Below, in pieces: positions 43,531-54,760 of a DNA stretch of 64,000 bases (within the stretch, counting starts at the first letter, position 1; each line of letters opens with the position of its first letter). The position numbers were made by a program, and so were the translations under genes. The DNA is from Turnera subulata (lineage: Eukaryota; Streptophyta; Magnoliopsida; Malpighiales; Passifloraceae). The stretch is from the NCBI GenBank assembly GCA_028386065.3, contig JAKUCV010005767.1, positions 3,855-67,854 of the forward strand. Direction: 5' to 3'. Below the pieces are notes generated by a model. The model ran no database searches. It was not told the origin of the DNA and was given only the letters and a program-made list of their open reading frames with translations.

Positions 43531-45068
43531 GGGCTGCTTTTCTGATAAAAGTACAATGAAGATAAAAGTGCAGCCGCTGTTAGTCTCTTGTCTGCCTTTG
43601 GGTGACTTCTATTCCGGCAGACAAATGAATTGTTCATCTATCTTTGTACGTACTCCCCAGCCAATTGCTGTTTTATGCTCTTCCATGTCATTGTTGGTTT
43701 GATCCAGGATGGTTGCAGAATCCAGCAGGGGGTCATGATGATAAGGTATTGTAGCAAACGCGGGAGTTTGGTTGAAATCCATGTTTGTCATGAGAACTGT
43801 GGCTAATGGTACAGAATGATCCCATGTAAAGTTAAGAAACAGTAGGAAGGATTACTATACGTGGGAAGAACCGGCAAAGCAAAGAATATGATATAAGTTA
43901 TCACCATAGTCACTATAGATATTAGTACGTTTACATGTCCCAAGTCTTAACAGCTCTGACCATTTTTCTGAGAGACGCCATAAATTTTAATGACTTACAT
44001 GTGGTAAGTGATATTGGTGAGCCAGGAATGCTGCTGGATTGTATTGCTTGATTGGGCAAATTGTGTTTTTAGGTCTCAAGTGTCGGAAATAATGATATAA
44101 ACTTGATGGATTAGTTCCAACTCTACACATCAATAAAAGTTCGCATCCCAAAAGCGAGTTCGGTTGCAAATAGGAATTGCATCGCCCTCCTTCGTTCGGT
44201 TGCACCTTCTCCGCAGGGGTTGGCAAGTTCGTCCTCATGTTTTTCGAGAGGTCAATATTTATGTTGATTAGATGGCTAATTTAGTATTTTCCTTTCTTTT
44301 GTGGGTGTCCCATTTTCTTTTCTTTCTTTATTTTCAGCTGATGTTTCTGGCTTTTCTGTTATTAGACTTGCTCTTACTCTGAATTAATGGGTCTACAGTC
44401 TTCACGATTAAAAAAAGAACAAAAAAAAATAATTCACTGATTCATTTAGTTAATAATAGGACTCGTGAAATTGGTGAGAAGGCTTTATGCTATGATACCA
44501 AATCCTAGACTTGCTATGGATTAATTTTAGTAGAAAGAGGAAATACTAAACTTAGAAAATAAACTGACCTCTCTTTCAATTGGAGAAAAGAAGAAGAGGA
44601 AATTTTGGGGATAAGATCTAATTACATGATAAAAAATTAACAAATAGAGGTTAACCGATCAAACAAAACAATTATGGGAATAACAAATAGGAATGCGAAA
44701 ATAATATAAACAATTAAATTAATTGGAAGCTTGATCTGAGATTCTGGGTATCGACACCAGGGGTTTCTCATTCAGTAATTGACTTGGATTTTTGTGTAAA
44801 AATGAAAAAAAGAAGAAGAATAAACAAATAAAATAGAGTAAACATCAAGCAATTCCGTCTTTTCCACTGGCTTATTTATTTAGTGCCATGTAGAAGCTCC
44901 CAACCTTCTCCTAAGCATTATTGTGACAACCATAATACCAGAAATAACACAGTTAAACTATATTATAAATAGGTAAATTTATTAAGCTGGACAAACATTT
45001 GTGTGGATTCATCAAACCCAACACACACATACATATATGTTCTGATAATGAAATCAAAATCGAAGAGG
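43531..45068. other. Intergenic between VPS22 and FAD4-like genes
   Basis: VPS22 3' UTR, then AT-rich sequence without a supported gene. The block 44,516-44,660 is a repeat shared with 58,593-58,715. The end near 45,068 is the 3' side of the minus-strand desaturase gene. Confidence 0.45.
44516..44660. repeat. Dispersed repeat, copy 1
   Basis: Matches 58,593-58,715 over ATGGATTAATTTTAGTAGA, AGGAAATACTAAACT, GAAGAAGAGGAAATT, GGGGATAAGA and TTAACCGATC, with several indels. Identity unknown; it may be part of an unrecognised transposon. Confidence 0.7.
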
Positions 45069-45944
45069 CTATTGAACAGTAACAGGAGGTGATGCCTCAA
45101 CCACTTCGGTCCAATCAGAATTAGGTTCACTCCAGGACCTTGGTCTCACCCCTATCTTAAAATACAAAGCCATCTCTAATGCTTCAAAAACTTTGTTATT
45201 ATCTAAGAACTCATTCCACACACCACTCACGATGCAATAGTTGTTATTATAAGGAGGCCGGTGATGTGCTCCATGTTGTGAACGTGACACCAGCAATCCC
45301 ATATCCTGCAAGGCCACAACCAGAGTAGGTAGCTTGCTCTTTGTGCCATGAGCCCAAGCGTGGAATTGCAGGCTAAGCATGATACACCCCGAGCAAATAC
45401 CAATGAAGCCATGCAGAACAGGGTCATTAACGGCAAGGTCTAATGGAAGAACAAAGAATGTTATTGCACGAGCCATTGCATGCAGGTTATTGGCAAACTC
45501 ACGCTTGGTGATGGTCCATGGCCACTTGTGGTGACCCTGAAATGCTTCAATTTGAGTACCGAATATTGGCGTGGATGCGTCACCATAGTTGTCAACAGCC
45601 CAATGGTAGACCCCGGAGCCAAGGTCAGCTAAAATGTAGCCAACAAAGCCTGCTAAGATGGGTTGGAGCCAGATGTGGGAATTGGCTGCACCTACTGCAG
45701 CTTTGGCTAGGGAAATCAGGACGGCGGTGCACCCTCCTGCAACCCACGCACGGTGAGACCATGTTGATTGTAAGGTAGGGTCAATGGGCAGAGGAGGGCC
45801 GGAAATGGTTAGGCTTGGTGGGTTGTTACCTTTATGTGTCGTTGGTTCAATGGTTAGCCCGTTTGGGATTGGCCTGGGGGTAGTGGCAATGAATAGATCA
45901 TGGGGAGTGGTGGTAGTATACTTGTGTTGAGGTATGATTGACAT
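45069..45944 (-). CDS. FAD4: FAD4-like fatty acid desaturase (plasmanylethanolamine desaturase/Kua family)
   Basis: A single-exon 291-residue protein. Its family includes Arabidopsis FAD4, the plastid enzyme that puts a trans double bond at position 3 of palmitate in phosphatidylglycerol, and animal TMEM189. Visible hallmarks: GVYHWAVDNYGD (residues 111-122), QGHHKWPWTITKREFANNLH (136-155), HAWAHG (195-200), LQDMGLLVSRSQHGAHH (212-228) and PYNNNYCIVSG (231-241). The His boxes would bind the di-iron centre. The first about 60 residues are Thr/Pro-rich with few acidic residues, compatible with a plastid transit peptide. Membrane-like spans lie at about 66-82, 94-110 and 160-193. A TATA-like CTATATATAA is at 46,121-46,130 on the minus strand. 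It may be a FAD4 paralogue rather than the orthologue. Confidence 0.92.
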   Translation of the reverse strand: MSIIPQHKYTTTTPHDLFIATTPRPIPNGLTIEPTTHKGNNPPSLTISGPPLPIDPTLQSTWSHRAWVAGGCTAVLISLAKAAVGAANSHIWLQPILAGFVGYILADLGSGVYHWAVDNYGDASTPIFGTQIEAFQGHHKWPWTITKREFANNLHAMARAITFFVLPLDLAVNDPVLHGFIGICSGCIMLSLQFHAWAHGTKSKLPTLVVALQDMGLLVSRSQHGAHHRPPYNNNYCIVSGVWNEFLDNNKVFEALEMALYFKIGVRPRSWSEPNSDWTEVVEASPPVTVQ

Positions 45945-46203
45945 TGGCGAAAAAAAAAAAGGCTATAAGAGAAATCAATACACTAGTGTTCTTGCAGAAA
46001 TTATATATATGAATTCAGTGAATGCAAAATAGTGATTGGAAATGGAGGATATAGTCTTGTGGGAGAGAATTGAGAGAAGTAGAACCAATGTTGTGTGGTG
46101 TGTGTATAGGGTGCTTGGGGTTATATATAGAAGTCACTCGTGCATGCTTTAACGTTGCCTCAAATTTTAAATGTGGTGATTGTACTTAATTTTCATGGAA
46201 TTT
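45945..46203 (-). promoter_or_regulatory. Leader and promoter of the FAD4-like gene
   Basis: Probable 5' UTR from about 46,095 to 45,945, with the TATA-like CTATATATAA at 46,121-46,130 (minus strand). The CACTA terminus begins at 46,204, only about 75 bases upstream of the TATA box, so the transposon end may supply or disrupt upstream promoter sequence. Confidence 0.5.
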
Positions 46204-46620
46204 CACTACTAGAATACAACTGATTACTAACGGATTTTGTGACGGATTTTCAGCAAAATCCGTCACAAATTGAAATTTGTGACGGATTTTGTGTCGGACG
46301 GAATCGGTCGTGAAAGGACTCGTTGCAAATAAATGTGTGACGGATTTTGTGACGGACGGGTTTGCGACGGAATTAGCGAGGGAATTGGCGTGGGCAATTG
46401 TGCCGGCTTGTATCCCTTGCTAACTGTCCATCAGTAATTCCCTAGCTACTTGCAAGGGAATTATCCGTCACAAATGTTTCCGTCACAGATTCTGTAACTA
46501 GTTGCGACGGAAATTTGTGAGGAATTATTATCCGTCGTTGTTGCACTCACTGACTGTAAGGGGAATGGTTCCGTGACTACTTAATCCCTTACTAGTTACT
46601 ACATCCCACGCAACATATGT
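46204..46620. mobile_element. CACTA (En/Spm) transposon terminus
   Basis: Starts with CACTACTAGAAT, the standard terminal inverted repeat of plant CACTA elements. A dense set of subterminal repeats in both orientations follows (TTTGTGACGGATTTT, AATCCGTCACAAAT, GACGGA and variants). No inverted partner ending CTAGTAGTG was found to the right, so the element is truncated or its other end is diverged. Confidence 0.8.
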
Positions 46621-48123
46621 TTCGATGAGGTTGAAATTGCATGTTACCCGTTGGTAAATCCGTTGGTATTGTACTGAAATGAAATCGGTATAGAGGCCTT
46701 TTCCCTCTTTTCCCGGCTATACCACAACACAATACATTACACAACACATTCATTCCAACAATCCACCCAGAAATTAGCAACAAAAAATAATCCACCAACA
46801 TCAACATTAAACTTGGACAATAGCTTGAATGTAATACATAACTTTAAAGTTGCAAAGATCTCAACAAAAATTTCCTAGTGATAAAGAGTTAGTGTGGCAA
46901 GAAACATCCAAGTGTACAACAGAAACTTCCTACCGATAAAGAGTCAAGAAAAACTGAAACATGATTATGAAGTGGACAACATTAATCTGATAAAAACCTA
47001 CTAGTAGTAGTACTTGATCAGCCTAGGAAAATTGAACACTTGCAGCATGCTCAGCAACAAGCATACACTACTCCTCTGCCACAGTAAAAAAAGAGAAAAA
47101 ACACATCAGTTCACAAGTATTGAAGGGAAAGATTGAAGAAGATGAATAAATGATAGTAAAATGTATCTCATTTTTTTGTTCAAAAAACACAAGTACCTGC
47201 TGAAGTGCTTTCAGCTTCCTCTTCACCAGTCTTATTCTCAGTAGAATCATCATCACTGTCCTCACTCATATTGGCATCATTACCTTTGCAAAGCAATCCA
47301 CAATTGTTAAACAAAATATAAGCTTGCAAAATTGGAGCATGTATGGAGCTTGTTATACTTGTAATCATTAATACCTTGATGTACTTCAGTAGGAAGTTGT
47401 GAAGACTACACTGAAGAAAGCCCAAATAAATAAAATAAGACAAATATTTTGATGAATTAGACTTAAACATATTTTTATCCTAAGATTAAATCATCTCATT
47501 AATCCTAAGGTTCAAATATATAAATTCTTAATTCATAAAATATGTGCATTCTACTAAAACAAATTCTAATATGCCTTAGCTAAAGACCAATTCATCTCAT
47601 TAATCTTATGGTTAGAACATACTCAAAACCTAAATTAGAAGAATATTTGTGGGTCAAATTTGGATGTTCACAGTCACTTTCAACCTTTTGTGCAAGTTGC
47701 GTGTAGTCCTCCAAGCAATTAAAACCCACTTCCAATGGTTTGAATTGATGAACAAGTAAGAAGAAAGACTTTATGGAAGTGCAGAAGACTTTCCCACCTA
47801 ACTCTTACTCAACTCAAGAAGGTGGTCCAAACTTTCCAGATTTGGTAATACTTTGCAACCAAGGAGTTGACATGACGCAACGTTACCAAACTGATGCTTT
47901 AATGAACTGAAGTCAACTAGGAGTACAAGGATCTATTGCAACTGCTTTCCCCCACACTCAGATTCTATAAAGAGGGTTCATTACACCTCTGAACATTCAT
48001 CCCAACTATTGTGCAAAATCTGAGTATATACTTGTGCTTGAAATCTTGGTATCTGATTTGGTTTTCTGCTTACTTTGCAAAACACATTCAAAGGGTATTT
48101 ATAAGCAAGTCCTGGATTAGATT
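46621..48123. other. Sequence right of the CACTA end, possible element interior
   Basis: On the minus strand at about 47,199-47,290 is an acidic, exon-like stretch (NMSEDSDDDSTENKTG, EEEAESTSA) ending at a donor GTACTT. A possible acceptor TGTGGCAG at about 47,077-47,084 is followed within two codons by a stop. This could be the end of a CACTA-borne gene transcribed toward the terminus at 46,204, but the family is not recognised. The remainder to 48,123 holds nothing I can name. Confidence 0.35.
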
Positions 48124-48496
48124 TGTTGGGTACTGAAGTTTAGGATTAGATTTGAGGGTAGGTTAGAGCTTAGCCTCTGAAAAGCTTGTAAAGGTTTGAG
48201 CTTATCCTAGAAAAGCTTGTGATTGTAAATATTAAGGTTGAACCCGCAAAAAGCTAAGGATAATGAGTGTTTGAAATCCTAAAAGGAGGAACCTTTAGGT
48301 AGTAGAGCACCTAGTGAGGGGGAACCACTCTAAATGACTTGTGTTCATTCTCTCTTACTCTCCTTACTCACATTCTTACCTCACAACACTCGCTAAGTGC
48401 TATCAAGATTTGGTTTCACAAAAACCAAATCTTTTCTGTCCGAAAAAGTTCAAAGCCTAATTCACCCCTCCCCTCTTAGGCACTTTTCGGCCAACA
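48124..48496 (+). mobile_element. Solo LTR, Ty1/copia-like
   Basis: Begins TGTTGG and ends CCAACA, a 6-bp perfect inverted terminus. The last part AATTCACCCCTCCCCTCTTAGG followed by CACTTTTCGGCCAACA is typical of plant copia LTR ends. Flanking pentamers AGATT (48,119-48,123) and AAATT (48,497-48,501) match at 4 of 5 bases. No primer site or polypurine tract adjoins it. Likely left by recombination between LTRs. Confidence 0.7.
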
Positions 48497-48791
48497 AAAT
48501 TTACCTTTATTTTGTCATAGCTTGCCCCTAGGAAATTTTAGTAGATAGATATTCTATAGTGCATAGGTAGGCGTATACATATAGATACATATTATGTCAC
48601 TCCTAACATGTATGCCTCTATTTATAGGCATTGAATGTAGAAAATTTTAAGAGTTTGTACTTAATGTTGAATTCTAGAATCCCAACATACTAGTCTTTAT
48701 ACCATGGAATTTCAATAGTTTTAAAAATTTCAAGAGACATAATCTTAACACCATGAAATTCAAAGAGTTTATATTTAATTTAGGAATGAAA

Positions 48792-51700
48792 TGTAACAGC
48801 CCGGGTAAAATTTTTGATTTTTACCGGGATTGTAAAAGTCGTTTTACCGTGATTTACTGTTGAATTAATCTTGGGTAATTAATTCAAGGTAAATCGGGAG
48901 TCGTTTTTCGAAACCGAGGGTTTTCCCGTGCTCGTGATTTTTCCGTGGATTTTTCGGGCCTAAGTTCGTTTTTTTTTTTGGGTTTCGAAATTTCTCGGAA
49001 AATCACACCGGAAAATAACTTAAGAGGGGTATCAGTTATTTTCTGGGCCGGTTTGGACACGCCCGCATTTTTGTAGCAATAATGCAGGCGGCGCTTCTGT
49101 TTGGCTCGTGAACCAGCCCGTGACCCTTCCCTTTCTTTCATTCTGTCTCCTCATCTTTTTCCCCTGCCTTTTCCTTTTCTTCCCGGGCAAACTCCCACGC
49201 CCGAGCCACACCACCGCACCGAGTGACCACTACCTTGTTGCCGCCACCACAACACACCTTGTCTTTCCTTTCTTTCTTTTTCTTTTCCTTTCTCTTTTCT
49301 CCTTCTCTTCTTCTTTTCCCCACGCCCGAGACCACCAACAGCCACCACCTCACACTGCCGACACCACCTGCACCACCCTAGCAGCCGCCCCTTCTGTCAT
49401 AGCCGAGCTGCTGCCGTCCTTGGACGGAGAAGACGACGAGCAACCGCCCGTGACTGTCCCTCGCTCCTCCTTCACGCTGCTGCATCCCGTCAGACCCGCC
49501 TCCTCGCGCCATCCTCCTCCTCTCTTCCACCTCCTCCTTCCGTCACTGCCGACGCGACACCGAGCCGCCGTCACCTGGAGGTCGACCAGCCGTCGCTGAC
49601 AGGAGTCTCTCTTCCTCGTCGCCTCGCTGCTTGATGCTTGCACGCCGCCATCTCCACCAGGCCGACCAACCGCCAGCTGCCGCCGCCTCCCTGGTGCCGT
49701 GTTCCGTGCCGCCTTTCCCCGACGAGTGCACCGCCGTCCGCCATGCCTTCGGACAGCCACGGTGAGCTGCCTTGAGGTTGAAGACAACCTGCTCTTGGAC
49801 ATGCATAATGGGCTATGCTTTGTGTTGGGTTTGGGTTGGATATTGATAGTGGGCTTGGGTTTATGGGCTGAGTTTTGTGGGTTGTGGTTAGTTTTGGGCT
49901 CGTGATGATGGGTTGTGGGCTTAGGCTTGGACTGGGCTGCGCATGGGCTGAGTCTGGGCCTGGATGGGTCTGGACTTGGTACTGTGCAAGGCCTGGACCA
50001 ACACTATTTGGCCCAGTCCAGAAATAAAATAAAAATAATAATAATAATAATAAAATCTGGATATATATATATATATAAAGACTATATAATTCTGAAAATG
50101 TAATTTTGAAAAGGAAATAATTTTGGGAAATAAATAATTTGGGAATATATATATACTTAGTAAATAATAATAATTTCTGGGAAGGAAATAATGGGTAATT
50201 TTGGATAATTATTGTAAATGCTATTTGGAAAAGAAAGTATATAGGTATATTTATTAATACGAATTTATTTTTAGGAAGTAACTTCGTATGACTGGTTTTT
50301 CTAGAAATATAGTGTCCTAATATAATAATATTTGGAAAATAAAGTATGGTAAATAGTTTTATTAAAATATAATAATTTGGAAAATATATATACATACGTA
50401 AGTTATCTTTTTCAGGAAATTATGATGATTATTATTTTGGGAAATTATAATTATTTTATGAAAATATATTTTGAAAAGAGTTTTAATTAAAGTACGGTAC
50501 CGAAATTATATTCGGAAATACGTACGGTATTATATTTTTGGTAAATGGAAATAATAACAGATATATAACCGGGATGGGTATATTTCGTAAAATTGGCATC
50601 ATAGCATACCGATTATGTGCATTTATGTGTATATATGGTTTTGTTGTATAGGTTCGGATATCGGGCAGTTTCCCGAGGAGACGGCGTCGGACCGGACATT
50701 GTCTTCGGAGTTGAGTAAACGGCCAAGGTGAGGATGGATAACCCTTGATATGTGCCTGTAATACCTTGTGTGTGTTATTGTTTGAATGAACTGCTGAGAG
50801 GGTCAGTGTTGGTTATTTAATCGTTACGGTTATTGATGCTGTCGTTGTTGGACTGTGTTATTGGTCGAGAGAATATTGTGATGAACTGTTAATTGTGAAT
50901 AATTAGTGTTATACGTATTGTTGTTGGATAATTGATAATATGGAATTGCTGTGGTTATTTGGCTGCTATGGTCATTGTTGTTGTTGCTATGATGTTGATT
51001 TGCTTGATTAAACCGCTGTGTTGACTGTTATTGGTTTATTGGATATTATGTTGTGATTGACGTTGATCTGACAATTGTGAATGATTGGTGTTAAGATATG
51101 TTAACGGTTTGGTCTGTGGGATAACCTTTGGTAATAGTAAGTTGAACAACTTGTGATATTGAATATTGGAATTGTGATGTTATATATTATTGTTGAATAT
51201 TTGATGATACGGATTTGTTGACGTAGTTTCTGTGGGTGATTCTCGATATTGCTCTGCTTGATTGAACTACTATGTTGACTGTTAATGGTTTCTTAGAAAC
51301 TGTGTTGCGATTGATGTTGGGTTGTGAATGATTGATGCCATGAAACTATTGTTGGATTGGTCTGTCGTATAATTTGAGTTAATAGGAAGTTGGATGATTG
51401 TATGACTGTTTTGGATATTTTGTTTGATGTCGATAGACTGTGTTGTGACTAGTTTGTCGGAATAAACTGTGATATGGATAATTGGGAAAAAGAGAATAGA
51501 AATTGGAAGTTGATTTGAGATTTGGTTTTTTGGATGATGATGACATAATTATCACGTGGTAAGTAGAGGCACGACCGGATGGTTTGAGACTGTTTTGTGG
51601 TGGCCATGATCTGGGTTACTTGTGATGGGCATGTTGATGCCGGTTTGATTGGGATGTTGATCCCGGATTTGTGATTGGGATGTTGATCCCTGAGATTGTG

Positions 51701-52390
51701 ATTGGGATGTTGATCCCGGATTTGTGATTGGGATGTTGATCCCTGAGATTGTGATTGGGATGCTGATCCCTGAGATTTGATATTGGGATGTTGATCCCGG
51801 GTTCTTTTTGATCTGGCACCATAAACAGGTTGATAGCCTGGTACGACCTTAGTTTATCCGTAACGGGGCTAGAAAGATAAAATTGGAGTAATAATAAAGT
51901 CCTTGGTACGTTTGTGTCGAGTCTTTGGGAAGGTCTGTCTTGTATGGTATTGGCTTGGTATGGTTGTGAATATTGTCTGTATTTCTTCTTTGAAGTATTA
52001 TAGATGCTTGCATATCTCTGTTTATCCTTGGTTGGTGAGCACTTCGGACTCACCCCTCACCTGCGGGCTTTCATCCCGTAGGATGGGTTACTTGTGGTAC
52101 AGGGTTGGTGCATTCCCGACAGGCTGCGTTATCCCTTGGACAGGGCTCGGATCTATAGTTTGCATCAGTGCAGCATACAGTGTCTTTGTGAGTTCTAAAG
52201 TCTTTCGCTGTGCATGGTTTTATTATTATTGGGCCATTGGGCCGGTTTTGTCATTGTTATTGTTTTTATTATGGGCTATTGAGCCCGGTTATCTGTTGTA
52301 TACACTGTATGCTTGGTCTTATTTTGGTTAGGTCGTCACAGTTCCGGCACGTGTTTACTGTGTACGGTAAATACGGGTCGGGGAGCTTCA
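48792..52390 (+). repeat. 5' LTR of LARD copy 2 (3,599 bp)
   Basis: Type B LTR. It has a pyrimidine-rich block (49,100-49,780), a GGGCTTGGG-rich block, an AT-rich block (50,020-50,560), ATATCGGGCAGTTTCCCGAG and a T/G-rich block. Six GGGAT-n4-ATCCC units plus one diverged unit follow (51,628-51,801), then the shared LTR end with TCCGGCACGTGTTTACTGTG. Confidence 0.88.
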
Positions 52391-52695
52391 TTTTGGTAGC
52401 GGAGCGGGCGTTAGGTCTTGTTGGGCAGTCTTTGTGTGTTTGTTGTCCTGTTTGCATAGTTCGCTCCATTTGTTTATTATTTTATATCATTTTAGTTAAG
52501 TGCATTATGGATCCAGTCAAGGGACGCCAGCTGTCGCGGAACATACACATAAGAGGTAATGATGCCATAAATAAGCGAAAATATAAATATTATTAATAAT
52601 ACTGATATTTTGAGTACAAAGGGAAATATTAATATTTTGATTACAAACCGAAATATTACACTGATATTTGATATTTTATAAAAATTAAAATACAT

Positions 52696-53379
52696 TTAAC
52701 GCCTTGGAACGACGTTGACACGGAAACTGTTTGGGTCGCTGTTGATGTTGACCGTGACCCTATCGCTCCACGAGAACCACATGCCGCCTCTGTCGTCCTG
52801 GCCAGGAATCTCGAATCGGTTAGCTTGAGGGAACCGGAGTGGGATGAGACCGTGATCGTCCCGTGGTTGCCACTGTGTCTCCGTCAGAAGAACCATGTTT
52901 GGTTTGTATTGGTTCTTCAGGTCCCTCAGAGTACGCGAGAACTCCTGGGCACGCCTTGCAACTCCTCTGCAGTTCCACACCAGTAGTCGCGCCTTTGGCC
53001 AGGTTGGAGGTAGCCGAGTCATTCTGGGCATGCTCTGAGCCGTCATCGAGAGTTGATAGTAGGCGCCTTGCTCCACAGTCTGGCAAGTGTACTCCAGGTT
53101 GAACTCCTGAAGCCTTTCGGAGATGAAGAACATCACGGAGTTTGCCGATCCGTAGTAGGATGTCCTCAGAGTTCTGTGGTCCTCCAGGAAGAACACCTCT
53201 TCCATCGGAGTGACGAAGAACCGCGATGAGTAGAGTTCGTCGACGAAGACCAGACGCGGCATTCTTCCGAGCTCGTTTGGTAGTTCCTCCGGACGCTCGT
53301 TGATCATGCTGTACGCCAGACGGTTTCTCCTGCCAAGATTGGCACCTTCGACGAAGAAGACTGATGAGGGAGCAGACAT
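52696..53379 (-). CDS. Antisense ORF A, copy 2 (intact, 227 aa)
   Basis: A complete frame inside the LARD, opposite to the element's sense strand. Residues 1-131 (MSAPSSVFFVEGANLGRRNR, LVFVDELYSSRFFVTPMEEV and onward) match no family I know. Residues about 132-227 begin LLVWNCRGVARRAQEF and include VLLTETQW and DRGGMWFSWSD, resembling the first third of LINE-type endonucleases. This holds the Asn and Glu motifs but ends before the Asp/Asn and SDH motifs, so endonuclease activity is unlikely. The close match to copy 1, mostly synonymous, suggests protein-level constraint. A TATA box lies about 110 bases upstream. Antisense extra genes are known in some plant Ty3/gypsy elements (for example Grande and Retand), with unknown roles. 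Domain function here is inference. Confidence 0.82.
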   Translation of the reverse strand: MSAPSSVFFVEGANLGRRNRLAYSMINERPEELPNELGRMPRLVFVDELYSSRFFVTPMEEVFFLEDHRTLRTSYYGSANSVMFFISERLQEFNLEYTCQTVEQGAYYQLSMTAQSMPRMTRLPPTWPKARLLVWNCRGVARRAQEFSRTLRDLKNQYKPNMVLLTETQWQPRDDHGLIPLRFPQANRFEIPGQDDRGGMWFSWSDRVTVNINSDPNSFRVNVVPRR

Positions 53380-53487
53380 CTTGATTTGGACGTGTGGGGT
53401 TTTGTTTTACGATCGTTGTGTTTTATTTGCCTGGATGTTTTGTTTGTTTTTAAAATGCTTTTGATAATTTACACATCACCGCTCATT

Positions 53488-53495
53488 CCTTTATA
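53488..53495 (-). promoter_or_regulatory. TATA box of antisense ORF A, copy 2
   Basis: TATAAAGG on the minus strand within CCATAAGAGTATAAAGGAAT, aligned with TATAAAAG in copy 1 and about 110 bases before the start codon. Confidence 0.55.
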
Positions 53496-54149
53496 CTCTT
53501 ATGGGGAGCGTGATTACCGTTTTTGATTTTAAAGATTTTGCTTTTTGAAAATTTACCGTTGCTTTCATTTATTGCTTTGATACTTTACGCGTTTTTTGGG
53601 TTACAATGCCAGAGTTTTTCAGCCTTTTTCCTTCTTATGATATTCTTTCGCTCTGGCTACCTTGTCCTTTCTTATCATGGTTTTACTATACTTTTCTTGC
53701 ATCTTTTATCACATGCATCCATGATCGTTGAGGCTAGACGAATGGGACCACACCTCGAGTAGAGTGCATGTGCGACGAGCTTACAGCTGTTCGGACATCG
53801 TGGAGAGATGCGAGCTTTGTCAGACGTTTTTGGCTTATGCAGAATTTTGAACAAGTGGGTAACGTGTCTTTCGAGGGACACAGGACGCTCTCATGATCGT
53901 CATCGTTAGCTGCGTACGTTACGTTTCTCGAGATCGAGGAAGGATACGATCGATCTAGAGCGCCGATCATGAAAACGTGTTTTTGTTTTAATTTCTTTAT
54001 GTTTTGATTTTGTTAAACGATTTTTGTTTTTAATTTTCTTATATTTGATTTTGTATTCTTATTGTTAAGTTTTATTTTACTTTGACATGTTTTATTTTCC
54101 ATTTAACAAGAGATTTCATAACATAAGAATTTTTGATTTAAAAAGGAAA
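53496..54149. other. Spacer between antisense genes B and A, copy 2
   Basis: Matches the copy 1 spacer (16,846-17,614) but with indels and many substitutions, as expected for non-coding DNA. It contrasts with the two ORFs, which keep exactly equal lengths. Confidence 0.5.
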
Positions 54150-54159
54150 TTTATTTATT
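54150..54159 (-). terminator. AATAAA polyadenylation signals of ORF B, copy 2
   Basis: Two overlapping AATAAA motifs on the minus strand, about 40-50 bases after the ORF B stop codon, equivalent to the single motif in copy 1. Confidence 0.5.
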
Positions 54160-54197
54160 AATTTCATAATAAGGTTTACAACAGGAGAAGAAGTACT

Positions 54198-54575
54198 CTA
54201 TCGACTTACTTGCTTCTCCAGATCTTTTACAAGCCTTTCTACGTTCTTCATGTGTGGGAATAGCTCCGCACACGCCAGTTCGATTTGCGCCACCGCCGAG
54301 CTGATCTTCCTCAGCGAGACGTTCAGTTGTGTCAGTTTCTGTTGCGGAGTGCTGCTCTCAGCTACCGCCTTGTCCTTACGATCTTCAGCCTTCTTGCTGG
54401 CACGTTTCTTCCGTCGTTTTGGGGAAACGACCATGTGCTCCTTCAGGCCAATGATGTTGGTCTTGAACCGTTTCTTTAGAGGCTCTTCATCGGAGCTTGT
54501 CGGGAAAGCAGTGCTGCCGATGTAGCTGTTGTTCTCGGAGTCAGAGGTCGTTCGAGATCTTAGTGGAGAGTCCAT
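54198..54575 (-). CDS. Antisense ORF B, copy 2: basic nuclear-type protein
   Basis: 125 residues starting MDSPLRSRTTSDSENN. Basic clusters PLKKRFK (residues 32-38) and SPKRRKKRASKK (51-62) are probable nuclear localisation signals. Residues about 76-125 form a predicted amphipathic helix with leucine spacing and a conserved AVAQIELACAELFPH core. No known family. It is 89% identical to copy 1 with no length change, and synonymous changes dominate. The gene is bracketed by TATAAATA 35 bases upstream and AATAAA downstream. It is transcribed toward ORF A on the same strand and could function with it. The function is unknown. Confidence 0.78.
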   Translation of the reverse strand: MDSPLRSRTTSDSENNSYIGSTAFPTSSDEEPLKKRFKTNIIGLKEHMVVSPKRRKKRASKKAEDRKDKAVAESSTPQQKLTQLNVSLRKISSAVAQIELACAELFPHMKNVERLVKDLEKQVSR

Positions 54576-54609
54576 GACTGTGTGTGAGTTCGCCAGTCAT
54601 AAGGTTTGG

Positions 54610-54617
54610 TATTTATA
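54610..54617 (-). promoter_or_regulatory. TATA box of antisense ORF B, copy 2
   Basis: TATAAATA in CTTATAAATACCAAACC on the minus strand, 35 bases before the ATG, identical in sequence and spacing to copy 1. Confidence 0.6.
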
Positions 54618-54760
54618 AGAGGATGAGATGTCGCTTAAGGGTATAAGCGGTATCTCATATTGAGGTTGGATACCTAGCAGAGTGTGCCAGAATCTTATCG
54701 TGGTAGGACCCACGGATAAGATGGAATTTCGGGGACGAAATTTTTTTAAGGTGGGTAGAC

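Noticed and set aside
51600..51810. Possible CRISPR-like array
   Set aside because: The tandem units are adjacent diverged copies without unique spacers, inside a plant LTR.
51616..52053. Minus-strand frames rich in a DQHPN-type repeat (also 57,514-58,095)
   Set aside because: The repetitive peptide is the translation of the GGGAT-n4-ATCCC tandem array, which varies in number; no sign of a real gene.
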